Below are positions 19,360 through 28,925 of a DNA stretch of 64,000 bases, one piece after another; position 1 is the stretch's first letter; each line of letters starts with the position of its first letter. Location of the stretch: positions 306,335 through 370,334 of the forward strand of contig JAEUUG010000016.1 of the NCBI GenBank assembly GCA_016787565.1. Reading direction: 5' to 3'. A program made the translations under genes and the position numbers. This stretch comes from Cyclobacteriaceae bacterium (GTDB lineage Bacteria > Bacteroidota > Bacteroidia > Cytophagales > Cyclobacteriaceae). Below the pieces are notes generated by a model that saw only the letters and a list, made by a program, of their open reading frames with translations, ran no database searches and was not told the DNA's origin.

Positions 19360-20415
19360 ATGAAATCATCAATAGTTGTGTATGGATCGTACGGCTACAC
19401 CGGAAACCTCATTGTTGAAGAGTGCAAAAAGCGAAACTTGAATGTTATTCTTTCAGGACGAAATGCCGACAAACTCGAAAAGCAGAGCTCCGAAACAGAG
19501 TATCCGTTTCAGGTAGTGGATATCCAGGAGAAGGAAAAGCTGATTACCCTCTTACACAACGCGGTGTTGGTAATTCATTGTGGCGGGCCATTTCAATACA
19601 CAGCCAAAAGTATGGCTGAAGCTTGCCTTGATACCAAAACCCATTACACCGATATCACCGGTGAGTTTAATGTTTTTGAATCACTCATGCGACTTGATGC
19701 GCAGGCCAAGCAAGCTGGAATTATGATCATGCCCGGAACCGGGTTTGATGTTGTGCCTTCGGATTGCTTAGCGCTTCATTTAAAGAACAAATTGCCATCC
19801 GCAACGCATTTGCAGCTCGCGTTCACTTCACTAAAGGGTGGACTATCGCATGGTACAGCGAAGACCACCGTGGAAGGATTAGGGTATGGAAGCTTCGTCC
19901 GTGAAAACGGAAAAATTAAATCGATTCCCTTTGGTGAACGAAATCAAGAAATCAACTTCGGAACATTTACAAGTCTGGCAAGTTGTATACCCTGGGGTGA
20001 TATTGCAACAGCTTACCGAAGTACGGGCATTCCGAATATTGAAGTATACCTGGGCATGCCCAAAAAGAGAATCCGGCTTTTAAAATTAAGCCGTTACCTG
20101 AATTGGCTACTGAAGCAGCGTTGGGTGAAGAGCCTGCTAAAGAAACAAATTGAAAAGCAACCTGCCGGGCCATCGGTTAACAGACGCCTTAACGGAAGAA
20201 GTTACTTGTGGGGAAAAGTGTGGGATGGTAGTGGTCATGTTTCCACCGCCAAGCTCGAAACATTAGATGGTTATACGCTTACAGCCAAAGCCAGTGTTTT
20301 AATCGCGGAAAAAATCCTGATGGGAAATTTTAAAACCGGCTACCAAACGCCAGCCTCCGGCTATGGCGCAAATCTTATCCTGGAAATAGAGAATACAAAA
20401 CGACTGGATGTTTAA
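19360..20415 (+). CDS. Saccharopine-dehydrogenase-like NAD(P)-binding oxidoreductase
   Basis: 351 residues with an N-terminal Rossmann motif VVYGSYGYTGNLIVEEC, then VLSGRNADKLE and LVIHCGGPFQYTAKSMAEACL-type strands. This is the pattern of the saccharopine dehydrogenase/trans-acting enoyl reductase superfamily. In bacteria, members act on lipids or remain uncharacterised. The C-terminus lacks a membrane segment. It stands alone between a small membrane protein and the convergent SprT-like gene, whose stop lies 6 bases past this stop. Precise substrate unknown. Confidence 0.8.
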   Translation: MKSSIVVYGSYGYTGNLIVEECKKRNLNVILSGRNADKLEKQSSETEYPFQVVDIQEKEKLITLLHNAVLVIHCGGPFQYTAKSMAEACLDTKTHYTDITGEFNVFESLMRLDAQAKQAGIMIMPGTGFDVVPSDCLALHLKNKLPSATHLQLAFTSLKGGLSHGTAKTTVEGLGYGSFVRENGKIKSIPFGERNQEINFGTFTSLASCIPWGDIATAYRSTGIPNIEVYLGMPKKRIRLLKLSRYLNWLLKQRWVKSLLKKQIEKQPAGPSVNRRLNGRSYLWGKVWDGSGHVSTAKLETLDGYTLTAKASVLIAEKILMGNFKTGYQTPASGYGANLILEIENTKRLDV

Positions 20416-20420
20416 ACCTC

Positions 20421-21047
20421 CTAAAAGAAGTTCAATTGAACATTCGTGACCTGGGCATCAGCTGGAACAAGATAGGCTCTCCTGGTCTTTAGCTCCTGGC
20501 ACAAAACCCGGGTTCTTCGCAGTTTGCCCTTTTTAAAAAATTTTCCCTGAAGCTGAAACAGACATCCCTCCGGCAGATCTGACAATAGGAAAAACCGATG
20601 TGCATCGGCATCATACTCCCGTAGCACTTTCGTGAGATGTGAGTCGGCAAAAGAACTGGCTTTGGGATTCACCATGTGTAGCCGAAGCGGATGTAAGATT
20701 TTGTCAGGAAAAACACTTTCCTGAAGAATCGGGATCATCAAATCCGTAAAAGTGGATTTCCATTCCTCCCCGTGCGGGTCTACCCGATTGCCCAAGCGAA
20801 GGTAAACATGAAGATGTGCCACTTCATGAACAAACGTTAGCAAAAACAAGTATGGATTCAGATCGTGATTGAGCGTTATCCGGGGATGATTTTTTGTTCT
20901 GCGACTGGTGAAATCTCCAACCTTGGTTTGGCGGCTTTTTGTAAGCTTCAATTCGAATGGGCTGGCCTGCCAAAGTGAAAGACAATACGAGACAGCCGAA
21001 AGTGGAATATGTTCTTTTAATATAGAATAAACCGAATCGGAACGCAT
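20421..21047 (-). CDS. SprT-like zinc metallopeptidase-fold protein
   Basis: 208 residues with the zincin helix FVHEVAHLHVYL (HExxH, about 76-80) and the following acidic/tryptophan stretch HGEEWKSTFTDLM typical of SprT domains. SprT-like proteins bind zinc and, in the eukaryotic SPRTN relatives, cleave DNA-bound proteins; bacterial function is poorly known. There is no C-terminal CxxC zinc ribbon of the E. coli SprT type. Convergent with the upstream oxidoreductase gene. Confidence 0.8.
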   Translation of the reverse strand: MRSDSVYSILKEHIPLSAVSYCLSLWQASPFELKLTKSRQTKVGDFTSRRTKNHPRITLNHDLNPYLFLLTFVHEVAHLHVYLRLGNRVDPHGEEWKSTFTDLMIPILQESVFPDKILHPLRLHMVNPKASSFADSHLTKVLREYDADAHRFFLLSDLPEGCLFQLQGKFFKKGKLRRTRVLCQELKTRRAYLVPADAQVTNVQLNFF

Positions 21048-21054
21048 AGGAAAT

Positions 21055-21085
21055 AAAAAAAGGCTTTAGTTTGCTAAAGCCTTCC
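21055..21085 (-). terminator. Terminator after the small Ala-rich lipoprotein gene
   Basis: On the - strand, AAGGCTTTAG-CAAA-CTAAAGCCTT is followed by a run of T. This is a strong hairpin 25 bases after the stop of the 62-codon gene. Confidence 0.85.
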
Positions 21086-21107
21086 CGGGAAATGTTGGTA
21101 GCAATGA

Positions 21108-21296
21108 TTACTGAGCAGCAGCTGAATCAACAGCAGCAGCAGCGCTATCTACACCAGCAGCAGCAGAATCTACTACAGCTTCAACTTGTGTAGCAGTAGA
21201 ATCAACAGCAGATGCTGCTTCTTCAGCTTTCTTACCACAAGAAACGATAGCCAATGCGAAACCACATACAGCTAACAACGCGATTACTTTTTTCAT
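21108..21296 (-). CDS. Small Ala/Ser/Asp-repeat lipoprotein
   Basis: 62 residues. A signal peptide of about 19 residues ends in the lipobox AIVSC (Cys20). The mature part is a low-complexity series of VDSAAA / VDSTA repeats after GKKAEEAAS. It is probably a very abundant envelope lipoprotein: it has its own terminator and codon use is uniform. Function unknown; the heptad-like alanine pattern would suit a helical, Lpp-like rod. Confidence 0.8.
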   Translation of the reverse strand: MKKVIALLAVCGFALAIVSCGKKAEEAASAVDSTATQVEAVVDSAAAGVDSAAAAVDSAAAQ

Positions 21297-21368
21297 AGTT
21301 TACAGGTTTTTAAAAGTTTGCGCAAATATACTAGGATTAAGTGCACGCAAATCAAGTGCGTAAGGAAA

Positions 21369-22676
21369 TTATTTTTTTCTGAAGATCAACCTTACCGGTA
21401 CTCCTTCAAAATCGAAATGTTCCCGAATCTTATTCTCGATGAAACGTTGATACGATGGTTGAATATACTGCGGCAGATTACAAAAGAATGCAAACGATGG
21501 AAACCGTGCTGCAACCTGTGTTATGTACTTAATCTGAATGTGTTTTCCCTTCATGGAAGGTGGTGGAGTTCGCTCCATTTCCAATAAGATTTTATCGTTG
21601 AGTTTCGAAGTCGGGATTTTTTTGGTTTTGTTGGCAAACACTTGTACGGCCTTTTCCACAACCTGAAAAATTCGTTGCTTGGTTAAAACAGAGGCAAAAA
21701 TGATAGGGATGTAATCGATGGGTGCAATTTTTTCCAGAATGTCTTTCTTGAACTTTTCAGAGGTTTTAGAATCCTTCTCAACGAGATCCCACTTATTCAC
21801 CATAATTACCATACCCTTACCCTGACGTTGCGCCAGGCTAATGATGTTTACATCCTGTGACTCTAAACCACGTTCGGCATCGATTACGATGATACAAACA
21901 TCACTCTCCTCCAGCGCATGCAGCGACCGAAGTACAGAATAAAACTCGATGTCGTCCTTCACTTTTCCTTTCTTCCGAATGCCGGCCGTATCAATCAGGA
22001 TGAAATCCTGACCATACATCTTATAGCGGGAGTGAATCGCATCGCGGGTTGTACCGGCTTCATCGGTAACAATAGTTCGTTCTGTTCCCAGCAGTGCGTT
22101 GAGCAGGGAGGACTTTCCTACATTTGGTCTTCCCAAGATGGAGATTTTTGGAATCCCTGCATTGGGATCTTCCGGGTCTTCAGACGGAAATACTTTTACC
22201 AATTCATCCAGCAACTCACCTGTTCCGCCACCATTTTCTGAGGAGATGGGATAAACTTCTCCGAGACTCAATCCGTAGAACTCTGCCGCCAGAATTGCCT
22301 TGTCGGGAGTATCTGCTTTATTCGCTGCCACGAAAATTGGCTTTTTGGAAGTACGTAAAAGATTGGCAAATTCTTTATCAAAGCCAGTTAACCCATCGCG
22401 ACAATCAACCATAAAAATAATAGCGGTAGCCTCATCGATGGCCAACTTCACCTGCTTCCGGATTTCTGTTTCGAATTTATCTTCTGATCCGGTTACGTAA
22501 CCCCCCGTATCAATGACGGTAAAAAATTTTCCGCACCATTCGGCATAACCATAATGGCGATCGCGCGTAACGCCCGAAACGTTATCCATAATTGCCTGGC
22601 GTTTCTCAACAAGCCGGTTAAAAAAAGTTGATTTGCCTACGTTAGGTCTGCCTACTATTGCTACAATGTTTGCCAT
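21369..22676 (-). CDS. der: Ribosome-assembly GTPase Der (EngA)
   Basis: 435 residues with two successive GTPase domains: GRPNVGKS at 8-15 with DTGG and NKAD, and a second GRPNVGKSSLLNALLG near 180 with DTAG and NKWD. A C-terminal KH-like domain follows (FAFFCNLPQYIQPSYQRFIENKIRE). Der is needed for 50S subunit maturation. It is followed in reverse order by era, 38 bases apart, so two ribosome GTPases are probably co-transcribed. Confidence 0.96.
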   Translation of the reverse strand: MANIVAIVGRPNVGKSTFFNRLVEKRQAIMDNVSGVTRDRHYGYAEWCGKFFTVIDTGGYVTGSEDKFETEIRKQVKLAIDEATAIIFMVDCRDGLTGFDKEFANLLRTSKKPIFVAANKADTPDKAILAAEFYGLSLGEVYPISSENGGGTGELLDELVKVFPSEDPEDPNAGIPKISILGRPNVGKSSLLNALLGTERTIVTDEAGTTRDAIHSRYKMYGQDFILIDTAGIRKKGKVKDDIEFYSVLRSLHALEESDVCIIVIDAERGLESQDVNIISLAQRQGKGMVIMVNKWDLVEKDSKTSEKFKKDILEKIAPIDYIPIIFASVLTKQRIFQVVEKAVQVFANKTKKIPTSKLNDKILLEMERTPPPSMKGKHIQIKYITQVAARFPSFAFFCNLPQYIQPSYQRFIENKIREHFDFEGVPVRLIFRKK

Positions 22677-22714
22677 TTTAAAACTTTCGATTTACGGAGT
22701 GGTTCGTTCTTGAT

Positions 22715-23599
22715 CTATTCGAGGTAACCGAATTGACGAAGCTTGTTGGTTTGCTTACGCCAGTTGTCGGCAACTTTAACGTGTGTTTCCAGAAATACCT
22801 TTTTCTGGAAAAATGATTCCATATCGGCCCGTGCCTCTATTCCAACTTTTTTCAGTGAACTTCCACCCTTCCCGATGAGAATACCTTTTTGTGATTCGCG
22901 TTCAACATAAATTTCTGCACGGATGCGAATAATGTCCTCCTCTTCCTTAAAAGAATTGATAGACACTTCTGAACTGTACGGAATTTCATCCGAATAATTC
23001 AGGAATATCTTTTCCCGAACAATCTCAGAAGCAAAAAATCGCTCTGAGCGATCAGTCATTTCATCCGTAGGGAAATATGGCGGATGGATGGGTGTCAGAT
23101 CAATGATGGTCTTCATTAAATGATCTGTATTTTGTCCACTATTGGCTGACACCGGAATGATTTCATGCACATTGGGCAGGCATTCCTTCCAATACGCAAC
23201 TTTATCTTCCACTTGCGACCCTTTTGCCTGATCAATTTTATTGATAACCAGTAAAATGGGTGTGCTGAAATGCTTAAAGCGGTCGAACAGTGAATCGTAT
23301 TTCTCGCCCAATTCAACCACCAGTAAAATGAGGTCGGCATCCTGTAAAGACACCTTCACATAACTCATCATGGCTTCATGCAGGGAATATTTTGGTTCGA
23401 GAATGCCAGGCGTATCAGAATAAACTACCTGATAATTCTCCCCATTCAGAATTCCCATGATGCGGTGACGGGTTGTTTGTGCTTTGGGGGTGATGATGGA
23501 AAGCTGCTCACCCACCAACCGGTTCATTAATGTAGACTTCCCTACATTAGGCTTACCGATAATACTCACAAAGCCCGATTTGAAAGTTGTTGCATCCAT
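22715..23599 (-). CDS. era: Ribosome-assembly GTPase Era
   Basis: 294 residues. G1 is GKPNVGKS (16-23), with DTPG and NKID in order, then a KH domain with EIYVERESQKGILIGKGGSSLKKVG near the C-terminus. Era binds the 3' end of 16S rRNA during 30S assembly. It is first in the leftward era-der unit, and its ATG is about 100 bases from the divergent tRNA-fMet. Confidence 0.96.
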   Translation of the reverse strand: MDATTFKSGFVSIIGKPNVGKSTLMNRLVGEQLSIITPKAQTTRHRIMGILNGENYQVVYSDTPGILEPKYSLHEAMMSYVKVSLQDADLILLVVELGEKYDSLFDRFKHFSTPILLVINKIDQAKGSQVEDKVAYWKECLPNVHEIIPVSANSGQNTDHLMKTIIDLTPIHPPYFPTDEMTDRSERFFASEIVREKIFLNYSDEIPYSSEVSINSFKEEEDIIRIRAEIYVERESQKGILIGKGGSSLKKVGIEARADMESFFQKKVFLETHVKVADNWRKQTNKLRQFGYLE

Positions 23600-23699
23600 A
23601 ATGATTTTGCAAAGGTAGCTTGTTTTTTACAAGTGAGCGGTCTACTTTTGCAAACGATTTGTTTTAAGGCTAGCGCCTTTAGAAATAATCGAACTATAT

Positions 23700-23764
<65 letters not shown>

Positions 23765-23772
<8 letters not shown>

Positions 23773-24178
23773 CTTCAAGCGACTTATTGAGTCGCTTTTT
23801 TATTTCCAAAAATTATTCTCCTTGTGGCTCATATCCGCCACAGGCGGACTCTAGTTCGTCCCGATAGCTATCGGGAGTCCCCGCTACTTCAAGCGACTTA
23901 TTCGGTCGCTTTTTTATTTTAAAAATATTCTCGTTAGACTCATATCCGCCACAGGCGGACTCTAGTTCGTCCCGATACCTATCGGGAGTTCCCGCTACTT
24001 CGAAAGCGACTTATTGAGTCGCTTTTTTATTTCCAAAAATTATTCTCCTTGTGGCTCATATCCGCCACAGGCGGACTCTGGTTCGCCCCGATACCTATCG
24101 GGAGTTCCCACTACTTCGAAAGCGTCTTTCTAGTCGGTTTTTTATTTTAAAAAATATTCTCGTGAGGCTCATATCCGG
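23765..24178 (+). repeat. Tandem tRNA-tail repeat, three and a half copies of ~114 bp
   Basis: Each unit starts with the last bases of the tRNA (CCCCGCTACTTC), then the AGTCGCTTTTTT terminator hairpin, an AT-rich spacer (ATTCTC), the palindrome TCCGCCACAGGCGGA, and CCCGATAGCTATCGGG. Units start at 23,765, 23,879, 23,991 and 24,107 (partial). They look like successive duplications of the tRNA 3' end with its terminator. Nothing codes for protein here. Confidence 0.85.
23777..23801 (+). terminator. Terminator of tRNA-fMet
   Basis: AAGCGAC-TTATTGA-GTCGCTT followed by TTTTT, 4 bases after the tRNA. The same hairpin recurs in each tail-repeat copy. Confidence 0.85.
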
Positions 24179-24253
24179 TTTATTGACAAGGTAGTTGCTT
24201 GAATAAATATCTGGTTTGATTATTTATCTTTGAATGCCTCTAACTAGCCACGA

Positions 24254-24991
24254 ATGTTAAGAACAATTTTTAACCACCTAAAATCGCAATGGTACAAATA
24301 TGTAATTGAGGTCATTGTAGTTATACTTGGGATTTTGATTGCATATAATCTCGAGCAATGGAGTAACGATCGTAGCAATAAAAAGAGAGAAATTGAAGTA
24401 TTGAAAGAATTTAAAAGAGCTCTCTCTGCCGATCTAGCGGAAATGAATAGTAATATCCGCATGCATGAATACAGTATACTTTCTAGTAGAATTATATTGA
24501 AGGTTATTAAGGATAATCTTCCTTATCATGATTCGTTAGATGCATGTTTTGCCCACACTCATGCTTTCACCGTCTTTTCAGGTAGGGTTGGTCCCATTGA
24601 ACAATTGAAAAATACAAATTTAGCTATTGTTTCAAATGACAGTCTCCGTTTAGAAATTATTAGTATGTATGACGAAGCCTATCCTAGAATACGCCTAGTG
24701 GAGTTAGCTATTAGAAGAGACTATGAACAGTTAAGAGATTTTGATAGACTTTATTTTGAGGCCTATGATGTTGACCCTGTCTCCACCAACAAGAATGTGC
24801 CTCCGCCCTTCTGGGGAATAATGCGTCCGATACGTTTTACAGAACTAAAAACAAACCCAGAATACTCAGCTCTTCTTCGTGCAAGAATTTCAAACCAAAT
24901 GGGGCTTTTACGAGGTCATTACAACCCAACTGAAAAAGCGCTAAGCAATTTACTTAATCAAATTGACCAAGAAATAAGGAGATTAGAGTAG
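24254..24991 (+). CDS. DUF6090-type membrane-anchored protein
   Basis: 245 residues. The N-terminus carries one transmembrane helix (YVIEVIVVILGILIAYNLEQW, about 16-36) in the pattern typical of DUF6090 proteins of Bacteroidota. A long helical soluble part follows, beginning SNDRSNKKREIEVLKEFKRAL. Function unknown. It sits between copy 4 of the tRNA-tail repeat and a fifth partial copy at 25,125, so it appears to have been inserted into, or duplicated with, the repeat tract. It is more AT-rich than the surrounding core genes. Confidence 0.78.
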   Translation: MLRTIFNHLKSQWYKYVIEVIVVILGILIAYNLEQWSNDRSNKKREIEVLKEFKRALSADLAEMNSNIRMHEYSILSSRIILKVIKDNLPYHDSLDACFAHTHAFTVFSGRVGPIEQLKNTNLAIVSNDSLRLEIISMYDEAYPRIRLVELAIRRDYEQLRDFDRLYFEAYDVDPVSTNKNVPPPFWGIMRPIRFTELKTNPEYSALLRARISNQMGLLRGHYNPTEKALSNLLNQIDQEIRRLE

Positions 24992-25124
24992 GCAGAATAA
25001 GAAAGCGCCTTATTCTTGTTCCGAAGTCTTGAAGTCGGCCTTGTTGTCTGTGTAGATGAGTTTGTCTTGTTAACGTTATCACCCATTAAGTAGGACTTTT
25101 CTGTTCGACCGCATGGTGCATAAC

Positions 25125-25220
25125 TATCTATCGGGAGTCCCCGCTACTGCGAAAGCGACTTATCCAGTCGCTTTTTTATTTTAAAAAATATTCTCGTGAG
25201 GCTCATATCCGCCACAGGCG
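25125..25220 (+). repeat. Fifth, detached copy of the tRNA-tail repeat
   Basis: TATCGGGAGTCCCCGCTACT, the AGTCGCTTTTTT hairpin and TCCGCCACAGGCG repeat the unit found at 23,765-24,178. The spacer of about 36 bases around ATATTCTCGTGAGGCTCATATCC is identical to copy 4. The stretch 24,992-25,362 holds nothing else that I can identify. Confidence 0.8.
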
Positions 25221-25362
25221 ATCTTGAGACGCATAGCATCAATTTAAAACCTGTGATTTCTGTAAAATTGTTTTACTGATGTATAACACTTTTCATGTTT
25301 ATAAATGACTGTTTTGATCTACAATTCATTTGATATCTTTCTCATTTCTTAAAATCAAGAAA

Positions 25363-25521
25363 ATGAAAACAGCACTTTCTATTCCTCTGGTAAAAGTAAT
25401 TCCTTCTCCAAACAGTCACATAGGACTTGAGAATCACAAGAAAATCTTCGGACATCTGATGGCAGCCTCAAAGTACCTGGAGGATAAATACTGCACCTCC
25501 CCAACAAACGTAATTCTGTAG
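25363..25521 (+). CDS. Possible short protein (52 residues), unknown
   Basis: ATG at 25,363 is preceded by an A-rich leader (AAATCAAGAAA). The product, starting MKTALSIPLVKVIPSPNSH, has no signal peptide, membrane segment or motif. It is short enough to be chance. It is retained because a plausible start and a codon pattern like the neighbouring small genes are present. Confidence 0.35.
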   Translation: MKTALSIPLVKVIPSPNSHIGLENHKKIFGHLMAASKYLEDKYCTSPTNVIL

Positions 25522-25658
25522 CTGCAATAATTCTCCCAAAAGAAACTAAGCATTAAATACTGTGAAATGTATAAGAAAGCTTAGTCAGAATGTAATGCAT
25601 TCACGCTTGCTTGATGCCACCTTTACACTTCACAAAAGAAGTAAAGTTTCAATTCGGC

Positions 25659-26225
25659 ATGAAAAAAGGCATCATCATAATTCTCCTGGCAAGTCTATTC
25701 CACCTGACGGGAATGGCACAGGAGCGATTTGGCAAAACGCTTAACATGGGATTGGGCATTGCAGGATATTCAGGATATTATAAATACGCCCAGCAGTCAA
25801 TACCCGTATTTCACATCGATTATGAGTTTGATGTGGCGAGCGATTTCACACTTGCTCCATTTCTGAATTTCTATATGTATTCAACTGATTACTACGGGGG
25901 AAATCCAAATAATCCGGACAAGTACTATGCCTATCGTGAAACTGTTATTCCCATTGGCGTGAAGGGTACGTACTACTTTGACAGGCTGCTTCAAGCCACA
26001 TCAAAATGGGACTTCTATTTAGGTGCATCCTTGGGCTTTGCTATTGTCAACTCACGTTGGGATGGGGACTACAGCGGTGATAAAAACTATTATCACAACG
26101 GCAGTTCACTTTTTCTTGATATTCACATCGGTTCAGAATATCATTTTACTAAAAAACTCGGTGCATTCCTTGATCTATCTAGCGGAGTTTCGACAATCGG
26201 TCTATCCATTCACACAACAAAATAA
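25659..26225 (+). CDS. Outer-membrane β-barrel-like secreted protein
   Basis: Start chosen at ATG 25,659, because MKKGIIIILLASLFHLTGMAQ is a clean signal peptide; the open frame starts 48 bases earlier. The mature ~168 residues have alternating aromatic strands (LGIAGYSGYYKYAQ, FHIDYEFDV, FTLAPFLNFYMYST, VPIGVKGTYYFDRL-like, DFYLGASLGFAIV) and glycine turns, as in small outer-membrane barrels of the OmpW/porin-like kind. No specific family recognised. It is followed 7 bases later by the tiny membrane protein gene. Confidence 0.72.
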   Translation: MKKGIIIILLASLFHLTGMAQERFGKTLNMGLGIAGYSGYYKYAQQSIPVFHIDYEFDVASDFTLAPFLNFYMYSTDYYGGNPNNPDKYYAYRETVIPIGVKGTYYFDRLLQATSKWDFYLGASLGFAIVNSRWDGDYSGDKNYYHNGSSLFLDIHIGSEYHFTKKLGAFLDLSSGVSTIGLSIHTTK

Positions 26226-26232
26226 AACTACC

Positions 26233-26388
26233 ATGGGAAATTTACTTTACATTATCGCTGTTATCCTTGTCATACTTTGGGCAATAGGCTATCTAGGATA
26301 CAATTCCGGAGGGCTGATTCATATACTACTGGTCATTGCAATTATTGCTGTGATTTTCAGGGTGATTCAAGGACGAAAAATTCTTTGA
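26233..26388 (+). CDS. lmo0937-family (DUF5670) tiny membrane protein
   Basis: 51 residues starting MGNLLYIIAVILVILWAIGY, with two hydrophobic helices and the family's central GYNSGGLIHILLVIAIIAVI. Such proteins are often stress-induced, but their function is unknown. The ATG at 26,233 is 7 bases after the preceding stop, so the two are probably co-transcribed. The longer overlapping frame that starts inside the barrel gene is not needed. Confidence 0.85.
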   Translation: MGNLLYIIAVILVILWAIGYLGYNSGGLIHILLVIAIIAVIFRVIQGRKIL

Positions 26389-26458
26389 AATGCTTCGTTT
26401 TAAAATTATACGTTGAGATATATAGCAACTAATAGGCTTTAGAAAATCATGGTTGGAG

Positions 26459-26501
26459 GAAAAAAGGCAGGTCCGCGAAACACGGAAACCTGTCCTTTTT
26501 T
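26459..26501 (+). terminator. Rho-independent terminator after the tiny membrane protein
   Basis: AAAAAGGCAGGT / ACCTGTCCTTTTTT with a 14-base loop; a U-tract follows. It separates this unit from the cupin gene. Confidence 0.8.
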
Positions 26502-26527
26502 AGTTTGATATTATAAAGATATAAACT

Positions 26528-26878
26528 GTGGAAAACATCGAAGTTGAAAAATCCAAAGCGTTTATTATTGTTGAAATTATTGAGTATGTACCCAACTCCG
26601 TTGTGATTAAAACCATTATCAAAAAAACAACAGGAAACATAAGTGCTGTATCATTTGACTCAGGCGAGGCGATGACCGAAAAAATTTCTCCCTTTGATAC
26701 ATTCATTCAGATCATCGAAGGCAATGCTGAAGTGTTCATCAATGGTACTTCGAACCTTTTGGAAACAGGGCAGTCGATCATTATTCCTGCACATTCACGA
26801 AACACCATAAAAGCCAACATGCGCTTTAAAATGATATCAACTATAATCAAAAGCGGATATGAAGAAGTTTCGCCATAG
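26528..26878 (+). CDS. Cupin-domain protein
   Basis: 116 residues. A single small β-barrel of the RmlC-like cupin type is visible: DTFIQIIEGNAEVFINGTSNLLETGQSIIIPAHSRNTIKAN, i.e. the G(X)nPXG-like second cupin motif GQSIIIPAHSRN. The usual metal-binding His-x-His of motif 1 is replaced (SPFDTFI), so it may not bind metal. Function unknown; such small cupins are often sensory or stress-related. Confidence 0.78.
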   Translation: MENIEVEKSKAFIIVEIIEYVPNSVVIKTIIKKTTGNISAVSFDSGEAMTEKISPFDTFIQIIEGNAEVFINGTSNLLETGQSIIIPAHSRNTIKANMRFKMISTIIKSGYEEVSP

Positions 26879-26902
26879 CAATATATTATAAAGTAACTAC
26901 GC

Positions 26903-27088
26903 ATGAGTATGATTGTTCAAAATAAGTACAAAGAAGGAGATATTGTTTTCGAAAGAACACACCCTTCACAAAAATTAGTTGTCAGAAGTTATGCCGGAGG
27001 TATTTACTACTGTAAAGATGAAGCCTTCAGAAACCGGAATCAGTTGGTGTACTTTGAAAGGGATTTAATGGCCGCAGTTCAACCCTAA
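26903..27088 (+). CDS. Small conserved-type protein (61 residues), unknown
   Basis: MSMIVQNKYKEGDIVFERTH begins a short β-barrel-like sequence (GDIVFERTHPSQKLVVRSY, GIYYCKDE, NQLVYFERDL) resembling YodC/KOW-type small barrels. No catalytic motif. It lies 24 bases after the cupin gene in the same direction. Confidence 0.6.
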   Translation: MSMIVQNKYKEGDIVFERTHPSQKLVVRSYAGGIYYCKDEAFRNRNQLVYFERDLMAAVQP

Positions 27089-27191
27089 AACAAAGACCTG
27101 ATCAAGTTTTAAAACCCATCAACTTAGTGAGAAGAACCTCTCATTAAAATTCTTTTTAGAACAAACCCGAAATCCGTACCTTCACAATTCT

Positions 27192-28517
27192 ATGTGGAGC
27201 AAAGTCCGTGACTATTTTATTGGTCAGTATTTACAAGAGGAACAGGATGCCTTGAAACAGGCCAGCATTAAACTTGTTTACAATGTCGTTTCCATTTGCA
27301 TTCTCTCCCTGGCAATTCTTTTTTTTGTTTATCTCACCAAAGGATATTATTACCAGCTCACTAAAAACGTTGTCATTATGGCCCTGTTCACCGGGGCATT
27401 GTTCTACATCAGGCATCGCAGATCGATTGTCCTTGTATGTCATATACTAGTTTTGATTTCCTGGTCAAATAACGTTGCAAACATTTACCTGTTTAATGAT
27501 TATAATTTTTTTACAGCGCTAATCACCGTTATCAATATAGTGTTTGCCTTTCATACGCTAGGAAGCAGAGCGGGACTACTTCATTCAATTGTTCACTTTA
27601 TCCCAATTGCCACGCATATCTTTCTTAAACATGCCGGCATTACACTTCGTCAGGATCCACCACAGCAGCTGGCCTACACTGAAATTGTTCTATCTCTCTT
27701 TCTGGTTTATTTCATTATGGTCTATCTTATTTATCATTATCATCAGGCGTATGAATTGGCGCGTGCCAATATCCGCAGGTCGGTCGATGAAATGAAAAAG
27801 GCTAAAGAAATGGCAGAGGAAATGAACCGGTTGAAGTCCAACTTCCTGGCCAACATGTCGCACGAAATTCGTACACCCATCAACGGAATTTTGGGAATCA
27901 GTCAGGTCATTGAAATGGAGACCAGTAGTGAAGAGATTAAACGCTACGTGCAATTACAGCAGCAAAGCGGAAAAAGATTATTGAATACCATAACCAGTAT
28001 TCTAAATCTTTCCAGGCTGGAGGCTGAGCGAGATCAACTTGTACTGAACATTGTTGAAGTCAACCAGCTTCTGCGCGAAAACACAAAACCCCTTGAGGAA
28101 CTTGCCCGTGGAAAAGGCCTGACATTTGAACTAAGGCTAGATCCCGATAGATTGTTTTGCCTTGCGGATGACAATATGTTGTATCAGGTATTGACCAATA
28201 TTATTGGTAATGCCATTAAGTTTACAGAAAAGGGTGGCATCACGGTGACAACAGGATTTGATCTCAAAAATTTTAACCGGATTTTAATTCTTGTGGAGGA
28301 TACTGGAATTGGTATCAGTGAAGAATTTCTCCCTCGAATATTTAATCCCTTCGAACAGGAAAGTTCCGGCAGAAACAGAAGTCATGAGGGCTCGGGTCTC
28401 GGCCTCTCCATCACCAAACGTTACCTCGAATTGTTAGGTGGAGAGATCAGGATTAAGTCTGAAAAAAATAAAGGAAGTACATTTGAAATAGCCTTACCAG
28501 TTTACAAATCTTCATGA
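27192..28517 (+). CDS. Membrane sensor histidine kinase
   Basis: 441 residues. Five or six hydrophobic segments lie in 28-185 and form the sensor. A short coiled coil (190-212) leads to HisKA with the phospho-acceptor H224 in [19 protein letters not shown]. The HATPase domain has the N box ([14 protein letters not shown]), G1 (VEDTGIGIS) and G2 (EGSGLGLSI). There is no receiver domain in the protein. Its stop overlaps the ATG of a stand-alone receiver (ATGA), which is its obvious partner. Signal unknown. Confidence 0.92.
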   Translation: MWSKVRDYFIGQYLQEEQDALKQASIKLVYNVVSICILSLAILFFVYLTKGYYYQLTKNVVIMALFTGALFYIRHRRSIVLVCHILVLISWSNNVANIYLFNDYNFFTALITVINIVFAFHTLGSRAGLLHSIVHFIPIATHIFLKHAGITLRQDPPQQLAYTEIVLSLFLVYFIMVYLIYHYHQAYELARANIRRSVDEMKKAKEMAEEMNRLKSNFLANMSHEIRTPINGILGISQVIEMETSSEEIKRYVQLQQQSGKRLLNTITSILNLSRLEAERDQLVLNIVEVNQLLRENTKPLEELARGKGLTFELRLDPDRLFCLADDNMLYQVLTNIIGNAIKFTEKGGITVTTGFDLKNFNRILILVEDTGIGISEEFLPRIFNPFEQESSGRNRSHEGSGLGLSITKRYLELLGGEIRIKSEKNKGSTFEIALPVYKSS

Positions 28518-28882
28518 TCCCAGCCATACTATACGTAGAAGACGATCCAATCAATGCGTTCGTTATGGTCAAGTTTCTCAAAAATGATTTTACCATTACA
28601 CACGTTATCGATGGCGAAACCTGTCTGAATTATCTCACCGCTGAAAGGGTTGATCTTATTCTTATGGATATCCACCTCGGTAAAGGAAAAATGGATGGCA
28701 TCGAAACCATGAAACGCATTAAAGAACAGCCAGCTTTTTCCAGCCTCCCCATTATGGCTGTCACCTCGTACGCCTTGCCGGAAGATCGGGAACGATTTCT
28801 CAATGAAGGCTTTGACGATTATATGGCTAAGCCAGTTGATCGAAAGGCACTGATCGAGCGGATTCACCACTTACTCAGGTAA
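28514..28882 (+). CDS. Stand-alone response-regulator receiver protein
   Basis: 122 residues, a receiver domain only: acidic pocket VEDD (E9-D11), phospho-acceptor D52 in LILMDIHLG, Thr/Ser in MAVTSYA, and Lys in DDYMAKPVD. With no output domain it would act by protein contact, or as a phosphate shuttle for the kinase encoded just upstream. Translation is coupled to the kinase gene through the 4-base overlap. Confidence 0.92.
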   Translation: MIPAILYVEDDPINAFVMVKFLKNDFTITHVIDGETCLNYLTAERVDLILMDIHLGKGKMDGIETMKRIKEQPAFSSLPIMAVTSYALPEDRERFLNEGFDDYMAKPVDRKALIERIHHLLR

Positions 28883-28925
28883 TTCTCTCACGCCTTTTGT
28901 TTACTTTGTATTACAAAATTCCCGC

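Noticed and set aside
26023..26388. 121-codon frame starting inside the barrel gene
   Set aside because: Only its last 51 codons are real; the internal ATG at 26,233 gives the complete lmo0937-type protein.
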